Assembly: GCA_946479285.1 (NCBI GenBank)
Contig: CAMLFH010000003.1
Coordinates: forward strand, 1 to 64,000
Origin: an uncultured Flavobacteriales bacterium
GTDB lineage: Bacteria; Bacteroidota; Bacteroidia; Flavobacteriales; Crocinitomicaceae
Reading direction: 5' to 3'
Length of the DNA: 64,000 nucleotides
Part shown: positions 1 through 8,626 of the stretch, one piece after another
Numbering within the stretch: the stretch's first letter is position 1
Layout: the number at the start of each line of letters is the position of its first letter
Translations under genes and position numbers: made by a program
Notes under the pieces: generated by a model
What the model was told of the DNA's origin: nothing
The model's input: the letters and a program-made list of their open reading frames with translations, nothing else
Databases searched by the model: none

Positions 1-699
1 GTCGATGGCATTAATTATGGAGGAATAAGCTTCCTTCAAATCGTCCAACTGCGACAATTTATTGAAATCGTTTTCCAGAGCAGCATAATCCACCTGATCA
101 AGGTTTAACTGACCAATCTCATTCAATTGAAAACGGATATAATCCAATTCTTGTAATTGGGCAGAACGGGATGATTCCAACTTCTCTTTTGTCGTTTTTA
201 AGCGTGAAATCTGGGTGTAAATGGACGAAACTTTCTGAGCAAGATCTAAACAGTCTGCATAGGAATCCAAAAGGTCGAACTGAAAACTTGTTTTTTTGAT
301 TTCCAGTGTTTCGTGCTGTGAGTGAATGTACACCAACTGCTCGGTTAATTCCTTCAACTGGTTAAGCTGAACAGGCGTATCATTAATGAATGAACGGGAT
401 TTTCCCTGGCTGGTGATTTCTCTCCGGATAACCGCTTCCGGTTCCCAGTCAATATCTTCCTGAACGAACCAATTCTTAAAACTTTCATTTAACTGAAAGA
501 CTGCTTCAACAATTGTTTTCTTCTCCGAGTTTCGAATCACCGAAAAATCAGAACGCTCTCCGAGGATCAGATTTAATGCTCCTAACAAGATCGATTTTCC
601 GGATCCCGTTTCTCCTGTAATAACATGAAGCCCATCGTGAAACTGAAGGGAAACATGTTCAATTAAAGCAAAATTTTGAACGGAAAGTGATTTCAACAT
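1..699 (-). CDS. recN: DNA repair protein RecN, N-terminal part (cut by window edge)
   Basis: RecN is an SMC-like ATPase that acts at double-strand breaks and supports RecA loading. The 233 codons present begin with ATG at 699 and run off the left edge, so the C-terminal half is missing. A Walker A motif GETGSGKS lies at residues 29-36 after the typical RecN opening MLKSLSVQNFALIE, followed by LILGERSDFSVIR. The later part is rich in Leu, Gln and Glu, as expected for the start of the coiled coil. The start codon shares one base with the stop codon of the upstream DUF4835 gene (TAATG), so the two are probably translated in a coupled way in the bamD-rpoZ-coaBC operon. Confidence 0.93.
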   Translation of the reverse strand, partial: MLKSLSVQNFALIEHVSLQFHDGLHVITGETGSGKSILLGALNLILGERSDFSVIRNSEKKTIVEAVFQLNESFKNWFVQEDIDWEPEAVIRREITSQGKSRSFINDTPVQLNQLKELTEQLVYIHSQHETLEIKKTSFQFDLLDSYADCLDLAQKVSSIYTQISRLKTTKEKLESSRSAQLQELDYIRFQLNEIGQLNLDQVDYAALENDFNKLSQLDDLKEAYSSIINAID

Positions 700-1601
700 T
701 AATTCAGAATTTCTTCGTATTTGGTTGAATTGGTAGGATCTATTTTCTTTAAAACGGTAACGATCTGCGTTTTTTCTTCCGGTTTTGCAATTGAATACAG
801 ATTCTTCAATTCATTCAGCTTACAATAAGCGAAGTTAATGATGTTAATTGTATTTGGCCGCGCAGAAGCTACTTTTGACAACTTATCCAACGCATTGTAG
901 ATCGCTTTCTTAGCATCTTCCGGCTTGTCATATAAGTGATCCAGTCCCAAACGATGGTATTCGTAAAAACATTCTCTCAAGGGCTCAAATAATTGCTGCA
1001 AGGCATTTTCAACCAGCCAGTAACGGTTTCTTTTTTGCCCTGTTTCGCTGGATTTCCATCCTTTATTGGGAGCTGTTTGAGCATTTGTAACGATCTGCTG
1101 TGCTTCCTGGAAATACTTTGTTCCACCCTGTTTGGAAAAGGAATCAAAATCCAGAGCGATGATGTAATAGGCATAAAAAGCTAAGATCGAAGACAAGTTA
1201 TCCCTGAATTGATTTTTCGCATAAAGCACTACGCTGCTTCTCGTGTACGAAAATTCCAGATTATCATCCTGGAAGTTGAATAAGGATGTATTGTAAGAAC
1301 CGTTATAAACCGGTCTGCTCGACTGAACCTGGATTGATCCTGTAAATTCTCCGTTATTGATCGTATTGATCTGTAATTGAAGCTGGCAGTTGATACGTTC
1401 TTCCACGCTGAACTTTTCACTGGTCCACTGAGTATTGTTCATCAAATTGGTAACTACCTCCTTCAATTGGTCGAACAGTTCTTTCTCAGCAGAAGTAACT
1501 TCGGTCTTGATATTTGTGATCAGTGTAACCTGGCAGTTCAATTCCTGGGAATATCCTCTTACAATAAGCGTCAAAAAGACAAGGGTTAGAATTTTATTCA
1601 T
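699..1601 (-). CDS. DUF4835 family exported protein
   Basis: A 300-residue protein with a signal peptide (residues 1 to about 18, ending RGYSQ) and no transmembrane helix afterwards, so it should be periplasmic or outer-membrane associated. Length and the motif order (ELNCQV near the mature N-terminus, an LNFQDDNLEF-like segment around residue 110, and YYYIIALDFDSFS-like residues near 145) fit the DUF4835 family, a Bacteroidota family without an established function. It overlaps the end of coaBC by 8 nt and the start of recN by 1 nt. This is a gene order I recall as common in the phylum. Family assignment is from memory of the pattern, not from a search. Confidence 0.8.
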   Translation of the reverse strand: MNKILTLVFLTLIVRGYSQELNCQVTLITNIKTEVTSAEKELFDQLKEVVTNLMNNTQWTSEKFSVEERINCQLQLQINTINNGEFTGSIQVQSSRPVYNGSYNTSLFNFQDDNLEFSYTRSSVVLYAKNQFRDNLSSILAFYAYYIIALDFDSFSKQGGTKYFQEAQQIVTNAQTAPNKGWKSSETGQKRNRYWLVENALQQLFEPLRECFYEYHRLGLDHLYDKPEDAKKAIYNALDKLSKVASARPNTINIINFAYCKLNELKNLYSIAKPEEKTQIVTVLKKIDPTNSTKYEEILN

Positions 1602-2805
1602 AGATATTATTCATCAATTCGTTCAACAAAGAGAAAGCTAATTGGTGCTTTGATTGTAACTCAAAGCTACACATTTTATTGTTTTTAAAGAGTAATTTAA
1701 CGGAATTCGTATCGGTGCCAAAACCAACTCCCGGCTCCCCCATTTCATTCAGCACAATTGCATCGAGTTTCTTTTTTTCGAGTTTCCCTTTTGCATATTC
1801 CATGCCGTTTTGGGTTTCCAAAGCAAAACCGATTACTTTCTGATCCTTTGTTGTTGATCTGTTTGAAGCTGCCCAGGATAAAATATCCGGATTCTTCTCC
1901 AAAAGAATCTGCAGCTGATCTTCTGTTTTTTTGATCTTCTGACTTTCAATAACCGCCGGGCGATAATCTGCAACCGCAGCAGCGAATATACCCAGGTCGG
2001 CACGTTCCCAGTTTTCCTGCACGGCCTGCAGCATATCTCTTGCAGAAATCACACGGATCAACTCAATATTTTTATGTTTTGCATTTAAACTGCTCGGACC
2101 GCTTACCAGAATAACCTTTCCACCTTTCGAAGCAATCGCTTCTGCCAAAGCAAAGCCCATTTTCCCCGAAGAATGATTTCCTATAAAACGAACAGGATCA
2201 ATTGCTTCATGAGTAGGTCCGGCGGTGACTAAAAACTGCTTTCCTGAAAAACGGTTGTCTGCCTGAAAATGATCCTGAAGATAGTGCAGCAGGGTTTCCG
2301 GCTCGGCCATTCTCCCCTGTCCTTCCAATCCACTTGCCAGGAAACCGCTTTCAGCAGGAATAATGGTATATCCGAATGATTCCAGGCGAGACAGGTTGTC
2401 TTTGGTTGTTTGATGCTGGTACATATCCAAATCCATTGCAGGAGCAACAAAAACAGGACATTTTGCACTCAGGTAAGTTGCCAAAAGAAAGTTATCTGAA
2501 AAGCCGTGGGCCATTTTAGCCAGTGAATTTGCGGTAACGGGCGCGAAGATCATCACATCTGGCCACAAAGCCCATTCCACATGGTTTGTCCACTCACCTG
2601 TTTTAGAATCATAGAATTCAATTCCTACAGGAGATTCGGACAAGGTGGACAGCGTTAGTGGTGTTATAAAATCAGAAGAGGCAGGAGTCATCATACATCT
2701 GACCTCTGCCCCTTGTTTCTTTAATAATCTTACGAAGGAAGCAATTTTATAAGCTGCGATTCCGCCAGTAATACCAACCAGAATCTTTTTCCCATCTAAA
2801 GACAT
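1594..2805 (-). CDS. coaBC: Bifunctional phosphopantothenoylcysteine decarboxylase / phosphopantothenate-cysteine ligase
   Basis: Catalyses two consecutive steps of coenzyme A synthesis in the cytosol. The N-terminal flavoprotein half (CoaC, about residues 1-185) has the ITGGIAAYK nucleotide-binding start, His75 in NHVEWAL at the position of the HFCD catalytic histidine, APVTANSLAKMA, and a PAMDLDMY substrate clamp. The C-terminal half (CoaB) has AGPTHEAIDPVRFIGNHSSGKMG. Length of 403 residues is normal. The motif that reads ACGxxGxGRM in E. coli, with the reductive Cys158, reads ASGLEGQGRM here, so that cysteine is a serine. The start ATG at 2805 follows rpoZ by 12 nt, in an operon with bamD upstream and DUF4835/recN downstream. 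Confidence 0.95.
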   Translation of the reverse strand: MSLDGKKILVGITGGIAAYKIASFVRLLKKQGAEVRCMMTPASSDFITPLTLSTLSESPVGIEFYDSKTGEWTNHVEWALWPDVMIFAPVTANSLAKMAHGFSDNFLLATYLSAKCPVFVAPAMDLDMYQHQTTKDNLSRLESFGYTIIPAESGFLASGLEGQGRMAEPETLLHYLQDHFQADNRFSGKQFLVTAGPTHEAIDPVRFIGNHSSGKMGFALAEAIASKGGKVILVSGPSSLNAKHKNIELIRVISARDMLQAVQENWERADLGIFAAAVADYRPAVIESQKIKKTEDQLQILLEKNPDILSWAASNRSTTKDQKVIGFALETQNGMEYAKGKLEKKKLDAIVLNEMGEPGVGFGTDTNSVKLLFKNNKMCSFELQSKHQLAFSLLNELMNNIYE

Positions 2806-2817
2806 ATCGAGTTTAGA

Positions 2818-3135
2818 TTACTCTTGATTTTTTCTGGTATAAATTTGTCCTTCTTTCAACTCTTCAATTGCAACTGCAACTGATTTTGGAAGTTTTTCAT
2901 AAAAACGAGAAATTTCAATTTGCTCACGGTTTTCAAAAATCTCTTCCAAATTGTCTGTTGATGAAGCAAACTCCTGCAATTTAGCAGTCAACTCTTCTTT
3001 CATTGAAGCGCTGATCTGGTTCGCTCTTTTAGACATTATTACAATTGATTCATAGATATTACCTGTCGTTTCCTCTAAATCTACTGTATCACGCGTAACT
3101 GTTGAACGCTCAGCGTTATTGTTTTTGAAGCTCAT
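2818..3135 (-). CDS. rpoZ: DNA-directed RNA polymerase omega-type subunit (Bacteroidota RpoZ/Rpb6-like)
   Basis: A 105-residue acidic protein. The segment TGNIYESIVIMSKRANQIS matches the omega/Rpb6 signature in which a conserved RA(N/R)QI sequence binds the C-terminal tail of the beta-prime subunit. Omega helps RNA polymerase assembly. It sits between bamD (15 nt upstream) and coaBC (12 nt downstream), a neighbourhood typical for the Bacteroidota version, which is annotated as DNA-directed RNA polymerase subunit omega although divergent from the proteobacterial one. It has no signal peptide. Confidence 0.85.
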   Translation of the reverse strand: MSFKNNNAERSTVTRDTVDLEETTGNIYESIVIMSKRANQISASMKEELTAKLQEFASSTDNLEEIFENREQIEISRFYEKLPKSVAVAIEELKEGQIYTRKNQE

Positions 3136-3149
3136 TTCTTCTGTTTTAT

Positions 3150-3944
3150 TTACTTGTTAGATACGGGAACATCAATCTTTTTCAATTTCTCAATATACCC
3201 TTCGAATTCGCGAAGATAGTTTGAATTTGGGAATTCTACAAGAAAAATAGAGAATCGTTCTCTTGTTTTATCAATTCGCTCTTCGATTTTAGAATCCACA
3301 CTATTACTTGCTAAATGGAAAGAATTACGGATTAAAATAGCCCAGGCTTCTTCCCGGTAAACAGAACGCGGATAATTATCCAAAAACTGTTCCCCGCTTA
3401 CTACTGCAGCCCGGTAATTTTCCGTTTTGGAGTACAACCTAACTGTCTGCATATCTTTTGTTTCCAGCTTGTAACGCAATTTATCCATAATGGTATTGCA
3501 GGTATCCAATAACTCCGAATTCGGAAAACGTGTCACAAAATTTTGCAATTCATTCAATGCAACTTCGGTCTCATGCTGATCCAAAGATACTTCAGGACTA
3601 TTCTGAACGGCACAAACTGCTGCCAGGAACATGGTCTCTTCTACCTTCGGTGAATAAGGAAATTTAGATTCGAAAGCTGACAGGTAATAACTTGCCAAAT
3701 ACCAATCCTCTACTTCAAAACATGCTTTCCCCAATCGGTAAAAAGCGACTTCACCTTGCGGAGAACGCGGGCTTCTTTGATAAACCTGCTCATACAAAGC
3801 TACACATCTCTCATACTTTTCAGTATCATACAAGCGGTTGGCTTCATTGAATTTGGCATCGTAATCATCCGATTTTAATATGCTGTTATAAGAATTACAA
3901 CTGCCAAGGGTTACAATAGTAAGAAGTAAGAAAATCCATTTCAT
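3150..3944 (-). CDS. bamD: Outer membrane protein assembly factor BamD (lipoprotein)
   Basis: BamD is an essential lipoprotein of the beta-barrel assembly machine, facing the periplasm. The 264-residue product begins MKWIFLLLTIVTLGSC, a lipoprotein signal with Cys16 as the likely acylated residue. It then carries TPR-type helical pairs: YNSILKSDDY, residues 30-70 with YDTEKYERCVALYEQVYQ, then FYRLGKACFEVEDWYLASYY, and later FVTRFPNSELLDTC and FLDNYPRSVYREEAW. These P-R/N-S repeats are typical of BamD. It is the first gene of the bamD-rpoZ-coaBC-DUF4835-recN series. Upstream lies a repeat-rich spacer. Confidence 0.88.
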   Translation of the reverse strand: MKWIFLLLTIVTLGSCNSYNSILKSDDYDAKFNEANRLYDTEKYERCVALYEQVYQRSPRSPQGEVAFYRLGKACFEVEDWYLASYYLSAFESKFPYSPKVEETMFLAAVCAVQNSPEVSLDQHETEVALNELQNFVTRFPNSELLDTCNTIMDKLRYKLETKDMQTVRLYSKTENYRAAVVSGEQFLDNYPRSVYREEAWAILIRNSFHLASNSVDSKIEERIDKTRERFSIFLVEFPNSNYLREFEGYIEKLKKIDVPVSNK

Positions 3945-4133
3945 GACGACAAAAATAGGAGAAATCCCATAACGTCAAACCTTGAGGAAATATTGTTTCT
4001 GAAAAGTTAACAAGTTAAAAGGGTTCAAAGAGTTGAAAAGGTTCAAAAGTTCAAGGAATTGAAAATGGAAAATTGAATAATTGAGAAGTTAAATTATGAA
4101 TAAAGAAATTATTAAATTGGTTAAAGGTCCTTG

Positions 4134-4189
4134 ATTTGAACATTTGAACATTTGAACATTTGAACATTTGAACATTTGAACATTTGAAC
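4134..4189. repeat. Tandem 8-bp repeat (CATTTGAA)
   Basis: Six perfect copies of CATTTGAA begin at 4141, preceded by a seven-base partial copy at 4134. They lie between the stop of the 4193-5008 gene and bamD. The 130 bases to the left are also built from degenerate GTTCAAA/GTTGAAA/AGTTAAA words, as is the spacer at 54562-54625. No gene is visible in 3945-4192. Confidence 0.9.
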
Positions 4190-4192
4190 TAT

Positions 4193-5008
4193 TTACACCA
4201 ATTTCCCCGATTTGATTTCCATCAACCGCAGCAGTCGATCCATATTGGGGGCTTCATCTTCGAAGTAACTGCGGGTTTTTTCAATCTTCTCCTCCATGGT
4301 ATCGTCTCTTTCAAATTCAGGATCAAATCTGAAATAATGCCATTTTTTATGTTTGCGCAATTCTTCTTCAAACTGCTCCTGGGCCTGTTCTGAGAATTTC
4401 TGTTCCAAATCGGCATCTTTGTGTTTACCTGAGCCAATACTTACAATAACCACCGAATCTTCCTGGTACAAACAATCTGCGTAATGCATGGCTTGTAAAA
4501 TTGGATTTGGGGCAAACTGACTCGCATTCATTAATCTTCGGTAACCCAATTTGATAAACTGCTGTTCATTCGGATTGCCCATACAGGCTTTCATAACAGA
4601 ATCGAGTTTGATTGATTGCTGAGTGGGCCTGCTATCGGAAAACTGGAATAATTCGTCTGAGTCCACATCGTAAGTCATGAAAAGAAAATGTTTTCTGAGT
4701 GCAAACAAGGTGTCTTCTTCATCAAAAAGTCGGGAAACCATTTCTTTGCTGTAACCATTATTCTGATAACGAAGCAATTTCTCCAGGGATCCTAATTCTT
4801 CGATTAATGAAATTTCCTGTTTTGCCAAAAGACTTGCTAATAAGACACTATCTCCGGATGCAACTAACAGGTCGATCCAATTGTAAAGGGATTTGTCGAT
4901 ATCAACTGCATGAATGCGGCGTGACAATGCGCTCAACCCGACTATCGGAACAAGTAAGGCATCTGAACCTCCATCTGTTACTAAAACAATTCTGTAGTTG
5001 CACGACAT
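4193..5008 (-). CDS. Conserved hypothetical protein, possible patatin-like C-terminal fold
   Basis: A 271-residue protein with no signal peptide. It starts with RIVLVTDGGSDALLVPIVGLSAL. Around residues 165-200 it has FAPNPILQAMHYADCLYQEDSVVIVSIGSGK, which resembles the stretch of patatin-like phospholipases that follows the catalytic Asp (DGG-x-NNP-x-x-A ... VSLGTG). The upstream patatin features, an oxyanion glycine-rich loop and a GxSxG nucleophile, are not present, and only 84 nt separate its ATG from the M23 peptidase gene. So it is either an unrelated protein, a highly derived member or a remnant. The C-terminus is charged (EEELRKHKKWHYF). I do not recognise a specific family, and no function should be assumed. 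Confidence 0.6.
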   Translation of the reverse strand: MSCNYRIVLVTDGGSDALLVPIVGLSALSRRIHAVDIDKSLYNWIDLLVASGDSVLLASLLAKQEISLIEELGSLEKLLRYQNNGYSKEMVSRLFDEEDTLFALRKHFLFMTYDVDSDELFQFSDSRPTQQSIKLDSVMKACMGNPNEQQFIKLGYRRLMNASQFAPNPILQAMHYADCLYQEDSVVIVSIGSGKHKDADLEQKFSEQAQEQFEEELRKHKKWHYFRFDPEFERDDTMEEKIEKTRSYFEDEAPNMDRLLRLMEIKSGKLV

Positions 5009-5092
5009 AACAGCAATTTAGAGAAACCGCTATTACAAACCAAATTTTTAACAGTGAAAATTAGTTAAACTATAAAATAAGCCGATTCGTCT

Positions 5093-6043
5093 TTATCTTA
5101 CGCGCAGTTGTCGACCAACTTGCAAAAGAGTCGTGGGTCTGATTCCGTTTAACTGACACAGCCTGGAAACGCTGGTATTGCTCTTGGAAGCAATTTGTGA
5201 GAGTGTATCTCCGGTGCGGATTTTATAGTACTTTCTGGCAGCTGATGCTTCTGTTCTGGCTTGAACTGCAGCAATGGATTCACCGGAAATTTCTTCATCC
5301 GTTGGTTTTGCTCCGGGTCTGAATAAACGTTTTTGAACCAGCAGGTTTTCGTCTTTCAGTTCTCTTTTGGCAAAATCAATGATTTCTTCCGGGTTCAGCG
5401 GCGAATCGTAGAAGCGCATTTCAAAATGCAAATGGGCGCCAAATGAACGTCCGGTGTTTCCACCCAATCCGATCGGCTCACCAGCTTTCACTTCCTGGTC
5501 AGGTGCTACCAGATGCTTTGAAAGATGGGCGTAGAACGTTTCCAATCCGTTGTGGTGACGAATAATCACCAAATTACCAAAACCTCCGTCATTCCACTTT
5601 GCATATCTTACACGCCCGGAAAATGCGGCTTTCACAGTATCACCTGTTCTAAGGTTCAAATCAATTCCATTGTGGTATCTCCCTTTTCGATATCCGTAGC
5701 GGGAAGTTACAATTCCGGGAACCGGGCAAATAAAACTGCTGTGCAATTCATCTACCATACACAACCAGATCGTATCGTTCAAACGGGACATATCCGGTCT
5801 TTCAGAACTAAAACAGATGTCATTGTTCCAGGTTTGGATCAAATTTAAATTCGTATCTCTTTGGATCTGATTAAAAAGTGCTTCATTCATAATTCCATCG
5901 AACTCTTCGTCCAGAAGGAATTTCCATGTTCGATTGGAATAAATTACCATGCGACCTTTCTCAGTATCAACGGTATCGATCGGAGCCTGAGCCAATCCTG
6001 AAAATGAAACAAATAGAAGAAGGAAAAAAAGAAATTTGTTCAT
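5093..6043 (-). CDS. Secreted M23 metallopeptidase with C-terminal LysM
   Basis: Probable zinc endopeptidase that cuts peptidoglycan cross-bridges in the periplasm. A signal peptide covers residues 1-19 (FSGLAQA). The M23 domain shows the two metal-binding motifs HNGID (HxxxD, about residue 124) and HLHFE (HxH, about residue 205), with FYAHLSK between them. A LysM domain closes the protein (YYKIRTGDTLSQIASKSNTS). It is a single transcription unit flanked by an AT-rich spacer and the FKBP gene. The related arrangement of an exported domain followed by LysM recurs in the gene at 19242. Such proteins are either amidase activators or active enzymes. Here both metal motifs are intact, so activity is plausible. 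Confidence 0.9.
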   Translation of the reverse strand: MNKFLFFLLLFVSFSGLAQAPIDTVDTEKGRMVIYSNRTWKFLLDEEFDGIMNEALFNQIQRDTNLNLIQTWNNDICFSSERPDMSRLNDTIWLCMVDELHSSFICPVPGIVTSRYGYRKGRYHNGIDLNLRTGDTVKAAFSGRVRYAKWNDGGFGNLVIIRHHNGLETFYAHLSKHLVAPDQEVKAGEPIGLGGNTGRSFGAHLHFEMRFYDSPLNPEEIIDFAKRELKDENLLVQKRLFRPGAKPTDEEISGESIAAVQARTEASAARKYYKIRTGDTLSQIASKSNTSVSRLCQLNGIRPTTLLQVGRQLRVR

Positions 6044-6179
6044 ACTTAAAGCCTTGGTTTTTTTCTGGGTGTGGCAAAACTAAGAAAAAAAAGCCAAAAT
6101 CCGGCTGAAAAAAAACGTTAATTCGAACATTTACAAGTTCATAACTCCAATTTGATCATTGAAAACCACATTTTGATCG

Positions 6180-6207
6180 GTACGTGTCGGTCACGACCGA
6201 CACCCAA
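6180..6207. repeat. Decayed member of the 28-nt palindrome family
   Basis: The inner 20 bases (6184-6203, GTGTCGGTC-AC-GACCGACAC) pair perfectly apart from the two central bases. The outer four bases on each side no longer match (GTAC / CCAA). Size and position relative to neighbouring genes fit the family seen at 8678, 11381, 15705 and 27931. It lies downstream of the FKBP gene at 6218 and could also work as a hairpin in its 3' untranslated region. Confidence 0.6.
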
Positions 6208-6217
6208 AATCACCCTC

Positions 6218-7096
6218 TCAATTTTCGGTTTTTTGAACAGATTTTCCGTCTACATCCATTACAATGACATCGTAGAACAATTCTTCATTTGGCTTCACCA
6301 AATCCACATATCCTCTTGAACCGTAAGCTTCTTTAGCAGGAACCAGAATATAGAGTTTATCGTACATCTTGGTATTGTACATCGCTTTTCTCAGCCCCGG
6401 AATCAAGGAGTTGTCCTGCATGCCGAAAGCGAAAGGTGTATCTCTCTGGTAAGAATTATCGTAACGCGGATTCGACTTGGTTCCCACAAAATAATGGATT
6501 GCCACGTTTGAGGTCTCACCGACTTTTGCATCGGTCATTTCCGGATTTTCTTCCAGCTTCCAAACTTTTACTCCGTCTACCACTTTTGTGGGCTTAATTT
6601 CTTTTCCTACACGAAGCATCACGATATTTGGAGCATTGGGAGGAATAATTCCCGGAATCCCTTTTTTACCACGAGCCAATTTTCCCGGAATGAAAATTTC
6701 CACGAAATCGCCTACATGTAATTCTTTGATAGCCAAATCAAAACCAGGTGTCTGCATGCCATACCCAACCAAAAACGGAAGCATATCTTTTTGCAGTTTA
6801 TAGTTTCCATCAACTATCTCACCGTTTTGCAGTTTTGTTTTGAAATTGATCTCATACACCGATCCATCCTGAACAGGAGCACCCTCTTTTTTCTCGAACC
6901 ATTGGATCTGAATTCCATTCGGGAAGGTTTTCTTGTCTACAATTGATTTCTTAGGTTCGATCAATTGTTCTGCTTCGGATAACTGATTTGCCGCATCGTG
7001 TGCAGACGGATTGTCATCCTTGTTTTCAGTTTTTTCCACACCGTTTGTGCAGGAAGCAATCAATAAACCAATTGCTATGTATTTCAAGTTTTTCAT
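6218..7096 (-). CDS. FKBP-type peptidyl-prolyl isomerase lipoprotein with two FKBP units
   Basis: Predicted extracytoplasmic prolyl isomerase or chaperone. Residues 1-16 end in LLIASC, a lipobox. Two FKBP-like units follow. The first is about residues 65-170, with GSVYEINFKTKLQNGEIVD, PFLVGYGMQTPGFDLAIKELHVGD and the IPPNAPNIVMLRV end. The second is about residues 185-290, with VAIHYFVGT, LIPGLRKAMYNTKMYDK and VPAKEAYGSRGY followed by FYDVIVMDV. The start ATG overlaps the stop of the preceding FKBP gene by four bases (ATGA), so the two FKBP lipoproteins and the DHH phosphoesterase form one translationally coupled operon. Confidence 0.87.
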   Translation of the reverse strand: MKNLKYIAIGLLIASCTNGVEKTENKDDNPSAHDAANQLSEAEQLIEPKKSIVDKKTFPNGIQIQWFEKKEGAPVQDGSVYEINFKTKLQNGEIVDGNYKLQKDMLPFLVGYGMQTPGFDLAIKELHVGDFVEIFIPGKLARGKKGIPGIIPPNAPNIVMLRVGKEIKPTKVVDGVKVWKLEENPEMTDAKVGETSNVAIHYFVGTKSNPRYDNSYQRDTPFAFGMQDNSLIPGLRKAMYNTKMYDKLYILVPAKEAYGSRGYVDLVKPNEELFYDVIVMDVDGKSVQKTEN

Positions 7097-7605
7097 TCTA
7101 ATCCTATTAATTCAATATCAACGACCAATGGGGAAAGCGGCGGAATTTTTTGCAAATCGCCTACTAAACCATGCGCCAAATGACTTGGAAAAACCAGTTT
7201 TGCTTTCTCTCCGACCCGCATCAATTTAATTCCTTCGTGAATCCCCGATTCCATTTCACTTTTGTCGATCCGGAAAACATCCACCTCATCAGAAGCAGTT
7301 TTATAGACCTCCGTGCCATCGAGCAAGCTGATCTTGTATTGTGTTTTTGCATCCATTCCGGCTTTTGGAATTGCTCCTTCTGTCTTTTTCAAAATGACAT
7401 AACGCAATCCGGTTCCGGTTTGTTTCACTTCCCAATTCTCATGCTGGGCAAAATAAAGATCGATATTGATACTTTGTTCCACAGCCAGCTCTTTGTTCAT
7501 TTCGGTGGATTTTTTCATGTTCCACTCAACCGGTTTCGGCTGTTCTTTTTCTTCTGTACAAGCACAGAGAACCAGGAGACAGAACAGGAATTCTTTTTTT
7601 ATCAT
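7093..7605 (-). CDS. FKBP-type peptidyl-prolyl isomerase lipoprotein (GldI-like)
   Basis: A 170-residue lipoprotein (CLLVLCAC lipobox) with one FKBP domain: KAGMDAKTQYKISLLDGTEVYKT, then IHEGIKLMRVGEKAKLVFPSHLAHG and IPPLSPLVVDIELIGLE. Single-domain FKBP lipoproteins next to a DHH phosphoesterase in Flavobacteriia include the gliding-motility lipoprotein GldI. This may be the ortholog, but gliding function cannot be inferred from one gene. It overlaps its upstream neighbour and its downstream neighbour by four bases each (ATGA at 7602-7605 and 7093-7096). Confidence 0.82.
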   Translation of the reverse strand: MIKKEFLFCLLVLCACTEEKEQPKPVEWNMKKSTEMNKELAVEQSINIDLYFAQHENWEVKQTGTGLRYVILKKTEGAIPKAGMDAKTQYKISLLDGTEVYKTASDEVDVFRIDKSEMESGIHEGIKLMRVGEKAKLVFPSHLAHGLVGDLQKIPPLSPLVVDIELIGLE

Positions 7606-8606
7606 GCTTTAGGAATGAAATCTTTTACAAATGTTACAAATTTTTCGACAGTTTTCTCCAAACTTTCAGATGAAATTCCACCGGAAGCATAAGCATGTCC
7701 GCCGCCCTCAAAATGTGTTTTGGCCAATTCATTTACAAAATAATCTCCTTTAGCCCGGAATGAAATTTTCACTTTCCCGTCTTTCTCTACAAAAAGAACG
7801 GCCATTTTAATCCCCTGGATTCCCAAAATCTGATTTACCAAACCTTCCGTATCGCCTTTCTGATAATTGTACTTTTTCAATTCTGCCTCTGAAAGAGATG
7901 CATAAGCTACATGAATATCATTTAGGCAGACGAGTTTTTCAGATAAAGCATAACCTCTTAATTTAATGCGGTCAACGGTATTGGTGTCGTAAACGGATTC
8001 ATGGATCAGGTAATGCTTCACTCCTCTTCGGATCAGATCCGCAATAATCTCATGCGTATCAGCACTTACAGACGGGAAGCGGAAAGAACCTGTATCTGTC
8101 ATGATTCCCAAATAAAGGCTGGCACCGGAAGTTTCATTGATAGCATCGAGACGATTGATTTCTTTGAGCCATTTGTAAACCAATTCGCAGGTGGAACAAG
8201 CAGATGTTTCGGAAATGACTACCTGGCAAAAATCTGCCGGATGCAAATGGTGGTCGATCATTACTTTATTTGCTGAAGATGCGGTCAAAACTGCCTGCAT
8301 GGCATCACCAACACGTGAAGGTTCGTTGTAATCGAGGCAAAAGATCAAATCAGCAGCCAAAAGTACCTTCGAAGCCTGCTCTGATTTGGTTTCAAAATCA
8401 ATAATCTGTTCCTGTCCGGAAACCCAGTGTAAAAACTCAGGGGCCGGATCGGGATGAACTACCTCCACATTCTTCCCCCAACTTTTCAAAACGTGATATA
8501 AGCCCAGGGAACTTCCTATTGAATCTCCGTCGGGTGATTTGTGGGCTGTAATAACTATAGACTGAGCCTGATCGACCAGTTCTTTTATTTTTTGTGATGA
8601 ATCCAT
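7602..8606 (-). CDS. DHH/DHHA1 family phosphoesterase (NrnA-like)
   Basis: Cytosolic bifunctional oligoribonuclease / pAp phosphatase type enzyme. The N-terminal DHH domain has AHKSPDGDSIGSSLGLY (metal-binding DxD), FCLDYNEPSR and the DHH motif within VMIDHHLHP. The C-terminal DHHA1 domain has the substrate-binding GGGHAYASGG near residue 305. Length of 334 is typical. The family recycles 3'-phosphoadenosine 5'-phosphate and degrades nanoRNA. The stop codon overlaps the ATG of the FKBP lipoprotein, making this the first gene of a three-gene operon. Confidence 0.92.
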   Translation of the reverse strand: MDSSQKIKELVDQAQSIVITAHKSPDGDSIGSSLGLYHVLKSWGKNVEVVHPDPAPEFLHWVSGQEQIIDFETKSEQASKVLLAADLIFCLDYNEPSRVGDAMQAVLTASSANKVMIDHHLHPADFCQVVISETSACSTCELVYKWLKEINRLDAINETSGASLYLGIMTDTGSFRFPSVSADTHEIIADLIRRGVKHYLIHESVYDTNTVDRIKLRGYALSEKLVCLNDIHVAYASLSEAELKKYNYQKGDTEGLVNQILGIQGIKMAVLFVEKDGKVKISFRAKGDYFVNELAKTHFEGGGHAYASGGISSESLEKTVEKFVTFVKDFIPKA

Positions 8607-8626
8607 TATTCAAAATTACGAATTCC

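Noticed and set aside
993..1641. Several plus-strand frames over the DUF4835 gene
   Set aside because: They lie fully opposite a gene with signal peptide and operon context and have no coding character of their own.
4137..4189. CRISPR array
   Set aside because: The repeated unit is 8 bases in direct tandem without spacers.
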